Source: Rhizorhabdus wittichii RW1 (GTDB lineage Bacteria; Pseudomonadota; Alphaproteobacteria; Sphingomonadales; Sphingomonadaceae). From it: a stretch of DNA of 64,000 nt. Below the pieces are notes generated by a model. It did not search any database. It was not told where the DNA came from and saw only the letters and a list, made by a program, of their open reading frames with translations. Both the position numbers and the translations under genes were made by a program. The stretch lies in assembly GCA_000016765.1 (NCBI GenBank), contig CP000699.1:3435001-3499000 (forward strand), given 5' to 3'. Numbering within the stretch: position 1 is the stretch's first letter; each line of letters opens with the position of its first letter. Below, piece after piece: positions 52,290 to 60,476 of the stretch.

Positions 52290-54113
52290 GTGACCGTTCC
52301 GCTCGACCGCATCCGCAATTTTTCGATCATCGCCCATATCGACCATGGCAAGTCGACCCTGGCCGATCGCCTGATCCAGCGCACCGGCGGCCTGACCGAC
52401 CGCGAGATGTCGGCGCAGGTGCTCGACAACATGGACATCGAGAAGGAGCGCGGCATCACCATCAAGGCGCAGACCGTGCGCCTCGACTACAAGGCCAAGG
52501 ACGGGCAGGACTATGTCCTCAACCTGATGGACACGCCGGGCCATGTCGACTTCGCCTATGAGGTGTCGCGCAGCCTGGCGGCGTGCGAGGGCGCGCTGCT
52601 CGTCGTCGACGCGGCGCAGGGGGTCGAGGCGCAGACCCTCGCCAATGTCTACCAGTCGATCGAGCACGACCATGAGATCGTGCCCGTCATCAACAAGATC
52701 GACCTGCCCGCCGCCGAGCCCGACAAGGTCAAGGCGGAGATCGAGGACATCATCGGCCTGCCCGCCGACGATGCCGTCCTCGCCAGCGCCAAGTCCGGCA
52801 TCGGCATCGACGAGATATTGGAGGCGATCGTCGCCCGCATCCCGGCGCCCAAGGGTGATCCGGCCGCGCCGCTCAAGGCGATGCTCGTCGACAGCTGGTA
52901 CGATCCCTATCTGGGCGTCGTCATCCTGATCCGGGTCGTCGAAGGCACGATCCGCAAGGGCCAGCAGATCAAGTTCATGCAGGCCGACACGGTCCACCTG
53001 GTCGACCGGGTCGGATGCTTCCGGCCGAAGATCGAGCAGCTCGGCGAGATGGGGCCCGGCGAGATCGGCTTCATCACCGCGCAGATCAAGGAGGTCAGCC
53101 AGACCGCCGTCGGCGACACGATCACCGACGCCAGGAAGCCGACCGCCGAGCCGCTGCCGGGCTTCAAGGAGGTCCAGCCGGTGGTGTTCTGCGGCCTGTT
53201 CCCGGTCGACGCCGCCGATTTCGAGAAGCTGCGCGAGAGCCTCTACAAGCTGCGCCTCAACGACGCCTCGTTCAGCTTCGAGGCCGAGTCCTCGGCGGCG
53301 CTGGGCTTCGGCTTCCGTTGCGGCTTCCTCGGCCTCCTCCACCTCGAGATCATCCAGGAGCGGCTGACCCGCGAATATGACCTCGACCTGATCACCACCG
53401 CGCCATCGGTGGTCTATCGCCTCCACCTCAGCCATTCGAAGACCGAGGACGCCAAGGTCATCGAGCTGCACAACCCCGCCGACATGCCCGATCCCAACCG
53501 GATCGACATGATCGAGGAGCCGTGGATCGAGGCGACCATCTACGTCCCCGACGAATATCTCGGCTCGCTGCTCAAGCTGTGCCAGGACCGGCGCGGCATC
53601 CAGAAGAACCTGACCTATGTCGGCGGCCGCGCGCAGATCACCTATGAGCTGCCGCTCAACGAGGTGGTGTTCGACTTCTACGACCGGCTCAAGTCGATCA
53701 GCCGGGGCTATGCCAGCTTCGACTATCACCAGATCGGCTATCGCGAGGGCGACCTCGTCAAGATGAGTATCATGGTCAACGGCGAGCCGGTCGACGCGCT
53801 CAGCATGATCGTCCATCGCGCCGCCGCCGAAGCGCGCGGCCGGCACATGTGCGAGCGGCTCAAGGACCTGATCCCCCGCCACCTGTTCAAGATCCCGGTG
53901 CAGGCCGCGATCGGCGGCAAGGTGATCGCGCGCGAGACGATCGCGGCGATGCGCAAGGACGTGACCGCCAAATGCTATGGCGGCGACGCCACCCGCAAGC
54001 GCAAGCTCCTCGAGAAGCAGAAGGAGGGCAAGAAGCGGATGCGCGAGTACGGCAACGTCAACATCCCGCAGGAAGCCTTCATCGCCGCGCTGCGGATGGG
54101 CGACGAGGGCTGA
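52290..54113 (+). CDS. lepA: Elongation factor 4 (LepA), ribosome back-translocase GTPase
   Basis: A 607-aa translational GTPase from GTG 52290. [20 protein letters not shown] carries the P-loop; [28 protein letters not shown] and VINKIDLP are G2-G4. [20 protein letters not shown] and [17 protein letters not shown] form the LepA-specific C-terminal domain. Length and ends match the family. An open frame continues about 400 codons upstream of the GTG, but only as antisense of the CsgG-like gene and intergenic DNA. Confidence 0.97.
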   Translation: MTVPLDRIRNFSIIAHIDHGKSTLADRLIQRTGGLTDREMSAQVLDNMDIEKERGITIKAQTVRLDYKAKDGQDYVLNLMDTPGHVDFAYEVSRSLAACEGALLVVDAAQGVEAQTLANVYQSIEHDHEIVPVINKIDLPAAEPDKVKAEIEDIIGLPADDAVLASAKSGIGIDEILEAIVARIPAPKGDPAAPLKAMLVDSWYDPYLGVVILIRVVEGTIRKGQQIKFMQADTVHLVDRVGCFRPKIEQLGEMGPGEIGFITAQIKEVSQTAVGDTITDARKPTAEPLPGFKEVQPVVFCGLFPVDAADFEKLRESLYKLRLNDASFSFEAESSAALGFGFRCGFLGLLHLEIIQERLTREYDLDLITTAPSVVYRLHLSHSKTEDAKVIELHNPADMPDPNRIDMIEEPWIEATIYVPDEYLGSLLKLCQDRRGIQKNLTYVGGRAQITYELPLNEVVFDFYDRLKSISRGYASFDYHQIGYREGDLVKMSIMVNGEPVDALSMIVHRAAAEARGRHMCERLKDLIPRHLFKIPVQAAIGGKVIARETIAAMRKDVTAKCYGGDATRKRKLLEKQKEGKKRMREYGNVNIPQEAFIAALRMGDEG

Positions 54114-54128
54114 GGCCGTCCCCCACTT

Positions 54129-54222
54129 CGTCATCCTGGCGGAAGCCAGGATCTCCCTGCCTTTCCATGTTTTCGGGCGGGGGATCAAGAAAAGGGAGAT
54201 CCCGGCTTTCGCCGGGATGACG
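54129..54222. repeat. REP pair (B type), intact
   Basis: CGTCATCCTGGCGGAAGCCA at the left and CCCGGCTTTCGCCGGGATGA at the right, 94 bp, directly after lepA. Confidence 0.87.
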
Positions 54223-54289
54223 GCAACATCGGCCGGAAAGTCCCGTTTCCCGGGCCCATATCAATCGTTGATATGTCCGCATCAGCCCC

Positions 54290-54336
54290 AAAAAAGTCGG
54301 GCGGCGGACCGCAAGCCCCTTGCCGGTCCGCCGCCC
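54290..54336 (-). terminator. Intrinsic terminator for the radC / DUF6961-type transcript
   Basis: Read on the minus strand: GGGCGGCGGACCG, a 12-base loop, CGGTCCGCCGCCC, then GAC and six T. A 13-bp perfect GC stem with a U-tract is a strong terminator; it lies about 100 bases after the DUF6961-type stop. Confidence 0.88.
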
Positions 54337-54366
54337 TGTGGGGGCTGGAAGTCCTCCCTGTGTGTC

Positions 54367-54404
54367 CCCGGCCGGCCGGATCGGGGGGAGGACAGCCGGC
54401 CGGG
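54367..54404. other. 10-bp GC hairpin next to the terminator
   Basis: CCCGGCCGGC and GCCGGCCGGG pair perfectly around an 18-base loop. It precedes the strong terminator on the minus strand and may be part of the 3' untranslated structure. Confidence 0.4.
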
Positions 54405-54439
54405 CACCTGTGCTCGGCTTGCGCCGAATTCGTCGGTCC

Positions 54440-54628
54440 TCAGTGGCGGCTGCGCGGCACGTTCGGCTCGGGCAGCCGGATTCGTTCGATCTCGGTGGCG
54501 ACCGCCTTCCACAGGCCGACGCCATAGCTGTCCCCGTCGCGGATCAGCACGCCGATGCGGCTGGCGACATAGCTGTCGGTCTGATCGCCGAAATCGTCGA
54601 TCACCCTTCGCGCGAAGTCCCGGATCAT
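54440..54628 (-). CDS. Small protein, DUF6961-type
   Basis: A 62-aa protein: MIRDFARRVIDDFGDQTDSY, VASRIGVLIRDGDSYGVGLW and KAVATEIERIRLPEPNVPRS. The layout (A...i...G..A..Y...RI..L...GD..G...W..I...I..L) is what I associate with the sphingomonad family DUF6961. GGAG lies 6 bases before the ATG at 54628. Frames from 54640 or 54676 would add residues but have poorer ribosome sites. It follows radC on the same strand. Confidence 0.6.
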   Translation of the reverse strand: MIRDFARRVIDDFGDQTDSYVASRIGVLIRDGDSYGVGLWKAVATEIERIRLPEPNVPRSRH

Positions 54629-54679
54629 ACTGGTCTCCATGACGCTACTACTCTTCTGCTCCAACGGCTGGGACATGCC

Positions 54680-55318
54680 CTAGATCAACCCCTCGGCCCG
54701 GAGGCTGCGCCAGCCGGTGCGCGCCACGATCAGGTGATCGTGCACCGCGATGTCGAGCGTGCGGGCCGCCGCGACGAGATGCGCGGTCGCCTTCACGTCG
54801 GCCTGGCAAGGGGTCGGATCGCCCGACGGATGATTGTGGACCACGATCAGCGCCGTCGCGCCGACCTCCAGCGCCCGCTTCAATATCTCGCGCGGATAGA
54901 GCGGCGCCTGGTTCACCGTGCCGCGCGCCATCACCTCGTCGCGCAGCAGCCGGTTGGTCGAATTGAGGAACAGCACCCGGAGATGCTCGACCGTGTTGTA
55001 CGCCATCGCGGCGAACAGATAGTTGGTCAGCGCATCGGAGGTGGACAGGATCGGGCTCTGGCCGAGCCGGGTGCGCAGCGAATGGAGCATCGCCACCCGC
55101 ATCGCGACCAGGAAGTCGACGACCTGGCCGTCCTCGGGCAGGCAGTCGTGGAGCAGGGCGGGCTCGGCCGCGAGGATCGCGGGCAGGCTGCCGAATTCGT
55201 CGAGCAGCTCGTCGACGACCGCGCCGCTATGGGCGAGGCCGAGCGGCTGGAGCAGCGCCTCTAGTATCTCGCGACATTCGCCCTGGGGATCGAGGCCTGC
55301 CTCCGGCGGAAGTTCCAC
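54680..55318 (-). CDS. radC: RadC family (JAB/JAMM domain) protein
   Basis: A 212-aa UPF0758 protein. The N-terminal part is a helix-hairpin-helix-like region (LLDEFGSLPAILAAEPALLH). The JAMM metal motif is IVVHNHPSGDPTPCQADVKA, with H-x-H and the later Asp, and a conserved Glu upstream. Family role is debated; early links to DNA repair are not well supported. Start chosen at GTG 55318, which overlaps the upstream membrane protein gene by 58 bases; the true start is uncertain. Confidence 0.85.
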   Translation of the reverse strand: MELPPEAGLDPQGECREILEALLQPLGLAHSGAVVDELLDEFGSLPAILAAEPALLHDCLPEDGQVVDFLVAMRVAMLHSLRTRLGQSPILSTSDALTNYLFAAMAYNTVEHLRVLFLNSTNRLLRDEVMARGTVNQAPLYPREILKRALEVGATALIVVHNHPSGDPTPCQADVKATAHLVAAARTLDIAVHDHLIVARTGWRSLRAEGLI

Positions 55319-55713
55319 GTTCCGACCGCTATGCCCACCAGCATGGGATAGGCCCAGAATTCCTGCGCGTTCGCGTAGGCCAAGGCCGCCACCGAGCGAT
55401 CGGCGAGGCTGGCCAGGTGAATGGTCACCGCGATCAAATGGAAGGATGTTACCCATATCGGCCAATATCGATCACTGGAGAGGGCAAGATTGCCAAAGGC
55501 CGCGAGCACGAGCAGGTCGACGATGATGATCCCCGCTTCGGGCGAGCGCCACCCCGGATAGAAGGAGTTGGCGGCCACGACGGTGAGGATCGAGCCGACG
55601 ACCATGATCGCCGCTCCGACCCTTTCGGGCCAGCCGCCGCGCCATCCCGCATAGGAGGCGACGGCAACCAGCGCGAACAGGTAGAAGAGCTGGAAGAACA
55701 GGGCGAGCAGCAT
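55261..55713 (-). CDS. Integral membrane protein, unknown
   Basis: A 150-aa protein with five hydrophobic helices (LLALFFQLFYLFALVAVASY; VGAAIMVVGSILTVVAANSF; AGIIIVDLLVLAAFGNLALS; WPIWVTSFHLIAVTIHLASL; AYPMLVGIAVGTWNF). The pattern WP.W...FHL..V..H resembles uncharacterised sphingomonad membrane proteins. Its last 58 bases overlap radC in another frame. Confidence 0.75.
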   Translation of the reverse strand: MLLALFFQLFYLFALVAVASYAGWRGGWPERVGAAIMVVGSILTVVAANSFYPGWRSPEAGIIIVDLLVLAAFGNLALSSDRYWPIWVTSFHLIAVTIHLASLADRSVAALAYANAQEFWAYPMLVGIAVGTWNFRRRQASIPRANVARY

Positions 55714-55786
55714 GCGGCGACCGAATCATAAGGACATTCCCCGGTCAAGCATGGTTACGACGCCCCGGTTCCCCCCGGGGCGAGCC

Positions 55787-56146
55787 TCAGGCGGCCGCGA
55801 CCTCGGTGAGGTGGCGGACTTCCGAGTTGAACGGCTTGCCGACCAGGCCGCCCAGGCCATAGGTCTTGAGGCCGATCTCGTCCTTGGTGGCGGCCAGCTC
55901 GCGGTGGCTGGCGATGATCTTGGCGCGCGCCTTGACCAGCGTGGAGAAGCTCTCCGCCGCATATTCGAGCGCTTCCTGGGCGACTTCGCAGGCCAGGTCG
56001 GCCTCGGCGCGGGCGGCCGGGATGAAGCCGGTCAGCTCGGCCGTCTTGGCGATGGCGAGGTCGATCGCGTGCTCGGCGGCCATCAGCCGGTCGGCGACGC
56101 CCTGGGCAACTTCGCGGCGCTTGAGAATGGTCTGGCGATTGAACAT
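55787..56146 (-). CDS. Helical protein, unknown (phasin-like composition)
   Basis: A 119-aa protein made almost entirely of amphipathic helices (RREVAQGVADRLMAAEHAID; ADLACEVAQEALEYAAESFS; LVKARAKIIASHRELAATKD), ending KTYGLGGLVGKPFNSEVRHL. Ala/Glu-rich helices of this length recall phasins, but the usual phasin core is not seen. It lies just downstream of the LuxR-type gene on the same strand. Not assigned. Confidence 0.65.
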   Translation of the reverse strand: MFNRQTILKRREVAQGVADRLMAAEHAIDLAIAKTAELTGFIPAARAEADLACEVAQEALEYAAESFSTLVKARAKIIASHRELAATKDEIGLKTYGLGGLVGKPFNSEVRHLTEVAAA

Positions 56147-56220
56147 GTGCTGCTCCCTTCGCGCAACCTGTCCGCAGGCCGCGCGTCCCTGTTTCGACGA
56201 TGAACGGTGTTCGGGTGCGC

Positions 56221-56772
56221 TTAGGCCTGGAAAAGGCGCTTCAGCGCGTCGAGGCCGGCGAGAAGTCCGCCGAATGCGAGCGCCGAGGCAATAGCGATCG
56301 AAACGATCCACCCCAGACGCTGCACGATGCTTAGGTCATTACGCTCCCTCCCCGGCGTGGGGATAGGCAGGTTGACGAAGCCGCCGGTGGCGAATGCGGG
56401 AGTACGGAAAGCGATCTGCTCTTCCCGAACCGCACTGCCGTGATAGCCGTTGTCGTCCTGCCGAACCCCATGAATGTCGGACAACCCGACAGTGGCATGG
56501 ACGGGCTGTGGAGCAACATGCGACGATTGATATACGGCTGATTGATATGCGTTCGGGGTCTCGTATTTCGCCAGGATTCGCGCCGCTTCGAAGCGGTTCG
56601 CGACGCCCAGCGCCTGGATCGCCATGCGTAGCCGCTGGTCGACGGTGTGGGGGGAAATCCCCAGTTCGCGGGCGATGTCCTTGGAGGAAAGATGCATGAG
56701 CACCATGCGCAGGCAGACGCGCTGCGCTTCGGTGAGCTTCTCTATGCGATCCGATTCCATGGCGCCGATCAT
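56221..56772 (-). CDS. LuxR-type HTH regulator with C-terminal membrane anchor
   Basis: A 183-aa protein. The N-terminal LuxR helix-turn-helix (KLTEAQRVCLRMVLMHLSSK, DIARELGISPHTVDQRLRMA, then ALGVANRFEAARIL) is followed by a 70-residue polar linker and a membrane helix (GWIVSIAIASALAFGGLLAG). There is no receiver or autoinducer domain, so the DNA-binding head is tethered to the membrane. ATG 56772 has GAGG 9 bases upstream. It is divergent from an oxidoreductase gene, and three 11-bp repeats lie between them. Confidence 0.85.
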   Translation of the reverse strand: MIGAMESDRIEKLTEAQRVCLRMVLMHLSSKDIARELGISPHTVDQRLRMAIQALGVANRFEAARILAKYETPNAYQSAVYQSSHVAPQPVHATVGLSDIHGVRQDDNGYHGSAVREEQIAFRTPAFATGGFVNLPIPTPGRERNDLSIVQRLGWIVSIAIASALAFGGLLAGLDALKRLFQA

Positions 56773-56866
56773 ATCGACAATCCTCGACTGTGTAAAATCC
56801 GACACGAGCGCGAGCATGATCGCGGCCGGTGAAGCAACGGTGACACCCTCCGTGACATGGTTTCGG

Positions 56867-56899
56867 CATTGATAGGGCGTTGATAGGGCATTGATATGC
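56867..56899. promoter_or_regulatory. Three tandem 11-bp repeats, candidate operator
   Basis: CATTGATAGGG, CGTTGATAGGG, CATTGATATGC follow one another without a gap, one per helical turn, midway in the 192-bp divergent region. Direct repeats at helical spacing suit a regulator bound on one DNA face. GATTGATAT occurs twice more inside the LuxR-type gene (near 56525 and 56540). Confidence 0.55.
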
Positions 56900-56964
56900 G
56901 CGCGGGCGTCGATACCGCGCCGCTGAGCGTTGCGATGACGGATTTTGGCCCCTAGGCTCCCGCC

Positions 56965-58095
56965 ATGGCGGCGGGGGACCATCGGCGGGCAGGCCGAATC
57001 GCGATCGTGGGGACGGGCTATGTCGCCGATCTCTACATGCCCTCGCTGCGCAGCTTCCCCGGACTGGAGATCGTCGGCGCCTGGGACGTCGACCCGGACC
57101 GCCTCGCCGCCTTCGCGCGCCACTGGTCGGTCGACCCCGCAACCGGCTTCGCCGACCTGGTCGCGCGGCGGCCGGCGATCGTCCTGAACCTCACCAACCC
57201 GCACGCCCATGCCGAGGTCACCCGCGCGGCGCTCGATGCCGGCTGCCATGTCTGGAGCGAGAAGCCGCTCGCGCTCGACCTCGACGAGGCGGAGGCGCTC
57301 GCCGCGCTGGCGCGCGAGAAGGGGCTGCACCTCGCCTCGGCGCCGTGCAGCCTGCTCGGCCGCGCGGCGCAGACCGTCTGGGCGGCGCTGCGCGACGGGC
57401 GGATCGGCACGCCCCGGCTCGTCTATGCCGAGCTCGACGACGATTTCCTGCCGGCCGCGCCCCATCCGCGCTGGCGATCGGCGAGCGGTGCGCCCTGGCC
57501 GGCGGCCGACGAGTTCCGCACCGGCTGCACGCTCGAACATGCCGGCTATTATCTCTCCTGGCTGATGGCGATGTTCGGGCCGGTGCGGCGGATCGTCGGC
57601 GGGTCGGCCCGGCTGCTCGACCCCGGCCAGACCGGCGCCGGCCACGGCACGCCCGACTATGCGTCGGCGACGCTGACCTTCGACGCGATGACGGCGCGGC
57701 TCACCTGCTCGATCGTCGCGCGCCACGACCACCGGCTGCGCATCTTCGGCGACGACGGCGTGATCGAGATCGACGAGGCCTGGGCGAACGATGCGCGGGT
57801 CCGCATCCGCCGCCGGCACGTCGTTCGCCGACGCCTCGTCAACAGCCCGTTCGCGACGACGGTCAGGCCGGCCGGGGGACGGCATCCGATGGTCGGGCGG
57901 CGCGGCGCGGCGGCGATGAACTTCGCGCTCGGCGTCGCCGAGATGGCGCAGGCGATCGCCGAGGGCTGCGAGCCGCGCCTCGCCGGGGACTTCGCGCTCC
58001 ACCTGACCGAGGTCGCGCTGGCGATGCAGGCGGGTGGCGACCATCGCCCGCGCACCGCCTTCGCTCCGATCGCGCCGATGGACTGGAACGAGTGA
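56965..58095 (+). CDS. Gfo/Idh/MocA family oxidoreductase (first)
   Basis: A 376-aa NAD(P)-dependent enzyme. The Rossmann loop is IAIVGTGYVADLY, the EKP motif is HVWSEKPLALDLDEAEALAA, and the C-terminal half is the usual beta-sheet dimer domain. Such enzymes oxidise or reduce sugars, inositols or nucleotide sugars. Its stop overlaps the start of a second, shorter member of the family (GTGA), and a glycosyltransferase follows, so a sugar-modifying role is likely. Confidence 0.9.
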   Translation: MAAGDHRRAGRIAIVGTGYVADLYMPSLRSFPGLEIVGAWDVDPDRLAAFARHWSVDPATGFADLVARRPAIVLNLTNPHAHAEVTRAALDAGCHVWSEKPLALDLDEAEALAALAREKGLHLASAPCSLLGRAAQTVWAALRDGRIGTPRLVYAELDDDFLPAAPHPRWRSASGAPWPAADEFRTGCTLEHAGYYLSWLMAMFGPVRRIVGGSARLLDPGQTGAGHGTPDYASATLTFDAMTARLTCSIVARHDHRLRIFGDDGVIEIDEAWANDARVRIRRRHVVRRRLVNSPFATTVRPAGGRHPMVGRRGAAAMNFALGVAEMAQAIAEGCEPRLAGDFALHLTEVALAMQAGGDHRPRTAFAPIAPMDWNE

Positions 58096-59009
58096 CCCCG
58101 CCGCTGCGCTTCGCCGTGGTCGGGCGCGGCCGGATGGCGGCGGCGATGCGCGCGCTGGTCGGCGACGTCGACGAAGCCGAGGCCGACGCCGTCTATATCG
58201 CCGGGCGCAATCGCGACCATGCCGCCCGCTCGCTCGCCGCGCTCGCCGCCGGCAAGGCGGTGCTGTGCGAGAAGCCCGCGACGATGAGCGCCGCCGAGGC
58301 CGAGGCCGTCGTTGCGCAGGCGCAACGGGTCGGGCGTCTCTATATGGAGGCGGTCGCCACGCCCTTCCTGCCCGCCGTGGCGATGGCGCTGGCGGCGGCG
58401 CGATCGGGCCGGATCGGCGCGCTGACCCATGTCGAGGCGAGCTTCGGCTATCGCGTCCGCCGCGCCGACCATCCCCGGCTGTTCGAGGCGGACGGCGGGG
58501 TGCTTGCCGACCGCGCGGTCTATCCGCTGATGCTGGCGCTGATCGCGCTCGGCCCGGTGCGGGCGATGCGCTGCACGGTCGATCGCGACGCCGCCGGCCT
58601 CGACGTCGCCGCGCGCCTCGAGCTCGATCATGCGGGCGGCGGCGTCTCGGACCTCGCCGTCTCCTTCACCCGGCGGCTCGACAACAGCCTGCGCATTGCC
58701 GGCGACGCCGGCGCGGTCGAGGTGCAGCCGCCGCTGCTGACCGCGCAGCGGCTGCGCTTCACCGGGCCTGGCCGGGCGGGGCCGCCACCATTGTGGCGCC
58801 ATGCCCGGCAAAATCCGCTGGTGCGGCGGCTGGGCGATCTCGGCAGCCGGGACTCGGCGCGCTGGCATCCGTTCGGCGCCAGCCCCTATCTCCACGAGAT
58901 CGAGCATTTCGCCGCGCTCCACCGCGCCGGGGCGATCGAGAGCCCGGTGGTCAGCCATGCGCGGACGATCGAGGTCGCCCGCCTCGTCGAACAGGCGCGC
59001 CGGGCATGA
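58092..59009 (+). CDS. Gfo/Idh/MocA family oxidoreductase (second, shorter)
   Basis: A 305-aa protein from GTG 58092. The N-terminal LRFAVVGRGRMAAAMRAL is a Rossmann start, followed by VLCEKPATMSAAEAEAVVAQ with the EKP motif, a catalytic-type domain (EAVATPFLPAVAMALAAARS) and a C-terminal sheet. The region between the first strand and EKP is about 20 residues shorter than usual, so cofactor binding may be altered or lost. It is coupled to both neighbours by 4-base overlaps. Confidence 0.85.
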   Translation: MTPPLRFAVVGRGRMAAAMRALVGDVDEAEADAVYIAGRNRDHAARSLAALAAGKAVLCEKPATMSAAEAEAVVAQAQRVGRLYMEAVATPFLPAVAMALAAARSGRIGALTHVEASFGYRVRRADHPRLFEADGGVLADRAVYPLMLALIALGPVRAMRCTVDRDAAGLDVAARLELDHAGGGVSDLAVSFTRRLDNSLRIAGDAGAVEVQPPLLTAQRLRFTGPGRAGPPPLWRHARQNPLVRRLGDLGSRDSARWHPFGASPYLHEIEHFAALHRAGAIESPVVSHARTIEVARLVEQARRA

Positions 59010-60208
59010 AGCTCGCCTATCTGCTCAACAGCTATCCGATGACGAGCACGACCTTCATCCGGCGCGAGATCGCCGCGATCGAGCGGGCGGGGGTGCCGGT
59101 CAAGCGCTTCGCGGTGCGGCACTGGGCCGAGCGGCTGGTCGATCCGCAGGACATGGCCGAACAGGCGCGCACCGAATATCTGCTGACGGGCCGGGGCGGC
59201 CGGCTGGCGGCCGGGCTCGCGGCCCACGCGCTCCGCCATCCGCGCCGCTTCGGCGAGGCGCTGGAGATGACGGCGGCGCTGCGCCGCGCGGCGGGCGGGG
59301 GCGTGATCCGCCACGCCGCCTATCTGGCCCAGGCGATCCGGCTGAAGCGGCGCTGCGACGCGCTCGGCATCACCCATGTCCATGCCCATTTCTCGACCAA
59401 TGCGGCGGCGGTGGCGATGCTGTGCCGGCGGCTGGGCGGGCCGCGCTACAGCTTCACCGTCCACGGGCCCGACGAGCTGGAGCTGTTCGCCGCGAGCAGC
59501 CTGACCGAAAAGGCGCTCCACGCGCGGGCGGTGATCGCGATCAGCGGCTATTGCCGCGACCGGCTGCGCGCGCACCTGCCCGAAAGCCTGTGGGACAGGG
59601 TCCGGGTGATCCCGTGCGGCCTCGACCTGCGCGCCTATCCGGCCGCGCCGCCACCGCCGTCGATGAGCGCGCGGCTGCTGTCGGTCGGTCGGCTCTGCCC
59701 GCAAAAGGCGCAGGTCGAGATCCCGGCGGCGATCGCGGCTGCGGCGGCGGCGGGCCATCCCGAGTTGTCGGTGGCGCTGGTCGGCGACGGCGAGAGCCGG
59801 ACCGCGATCGAGCAGGCGATCCGGGCGACCGGCACCGGCGGACGGGTCAAGCTGCTCGGCTGGCGCAGCAATGCCGAGGTCCGCCGCCGGATCGGCGAGA
59901 CCCGCGCGCTGTTGCTGCCCAGCCATGCAGAGGGGCTGCCGATCGTGATCATGGAGGCGTTCGCGCTCGGCCGGCCGGTGATCGCCACCCGCATCGCCGG
60001 CATCCCCGAACTGGTCGACGAGCGCTGCGGCTGGCTGGTCGAGCCCGGCGACGGCGCCGGCCTCGCGGCGGCGATCGGCGCCGCGATGGACGCCGGCGAG
60101 GCCGATCTGGCGGCGATGGGGGCCGAGGCCCGCCGGCGCGTCGCCGCCCGCCACGACCTCGACCGGATCGCGCCGGAACTGATCGGGCTGTTCGCGGCGG
60201 AGGACTAG
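59006..60208 (+). CDS. GT4-family glycosyltransferase
   Basis: A 400-aa GT-B enzyme. The N-terminal domain starts KLAYLLNSYPMTSTTFIRRE; the middle has THVHAHFSTNAAAVAMLCRR and ISGYCRDRLRAHL. The nucleotide-sugar site is SHAEGLPIVIMEAFALGRPV, with the E-x7-E pair of GT4 enzymes, and RLLSVGRLCPQKAQVEIPAA precedes it. It is the last of three overlapping genes (ATGA overlap). Its role is probably exopolysaccharide or glycoconjugate synthesis; acceptor unknown. Its stop overlaps the convergent small gene. Confidence 0.92.
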   Translation: MKLAYLLNSYPMTSTTFIRREIAAIERAGVPVKRFAVRHWAERLVDPQDMAEQARTEYLLTGRGGRLAAGLAAHALRHPRRFGEALEMTAALRRAAGGGVIRHAAYLAQAIRLKRRCDALGITHVHAHFSTNAAAVAMLCRRLGGPRYSFTVHGPDELELFAASSLTEKALHARAVIAISGYCRDRLRAHLPESLWDRVRVIPCGLDLRAYPAAPPPPSMSARLLSVGRLCPQKAQVEIPAAIAAAAAAGHPELSVALVGDGESRTAIEQAIRATGTGGRVKLLGWRSNAEVRRRIGETRALLLPSHAEGLPIVIMEAFALGRPVIATRIAGIPELVDERCGWLVEPGDGAGLAAAIGAAMDAGEADLAAMGAEARRRVAARHDLDRIAPELIGLFAAED

Positions 60209-60462
60209 CGCCCGAGCCGGGCGGCGATGCTTTCGAGCGGGGCGTCAAGCGTTGCGGCATGGGAATCGTCGGCGCGCAGGATGACGGCGATCGCGGCGCA
60301 GCGCTGGCCGGCATGGTCGAGCGCCTGGAGTTCGATGAGGTGGCGGTGGGCGAGTTCGGCGTCGTCGGCCAGGGCCAGGCCCAACGCGTCGAGCTGCGCG
60401 CGCGCCGCGTCGAGTTCGTCGGCGAGCAGCGCCAGCAGGCCGGATCGGCTGACCGAGACCAT
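60205..60462 (-). CDS. Small helical protein after cheB
   Basis: An 85-aa helical protein (LLALLADELDAARAQLDALG, AHRHLIELQALDHAGQRCAA) starting 14 bases after the cheB stop, so probably co-transcribed with cheY and cheB. The length and charge pattern recall small chemotaxis helpers, but I cannot assign a family. Its stop codon overlaps the convergent glycosyltransferase stop. Confidence 0.6.
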   Translation of the reverse strand: MVSVSRSGLLALLADELDAARAQLDALGLALADDAELAHRHLIELQALDHAGQRCAAIAVILRADDSHAATLDAPLESIAARLGR

Positions 60463-60476
60463 CGGCGCGCGCCGGG

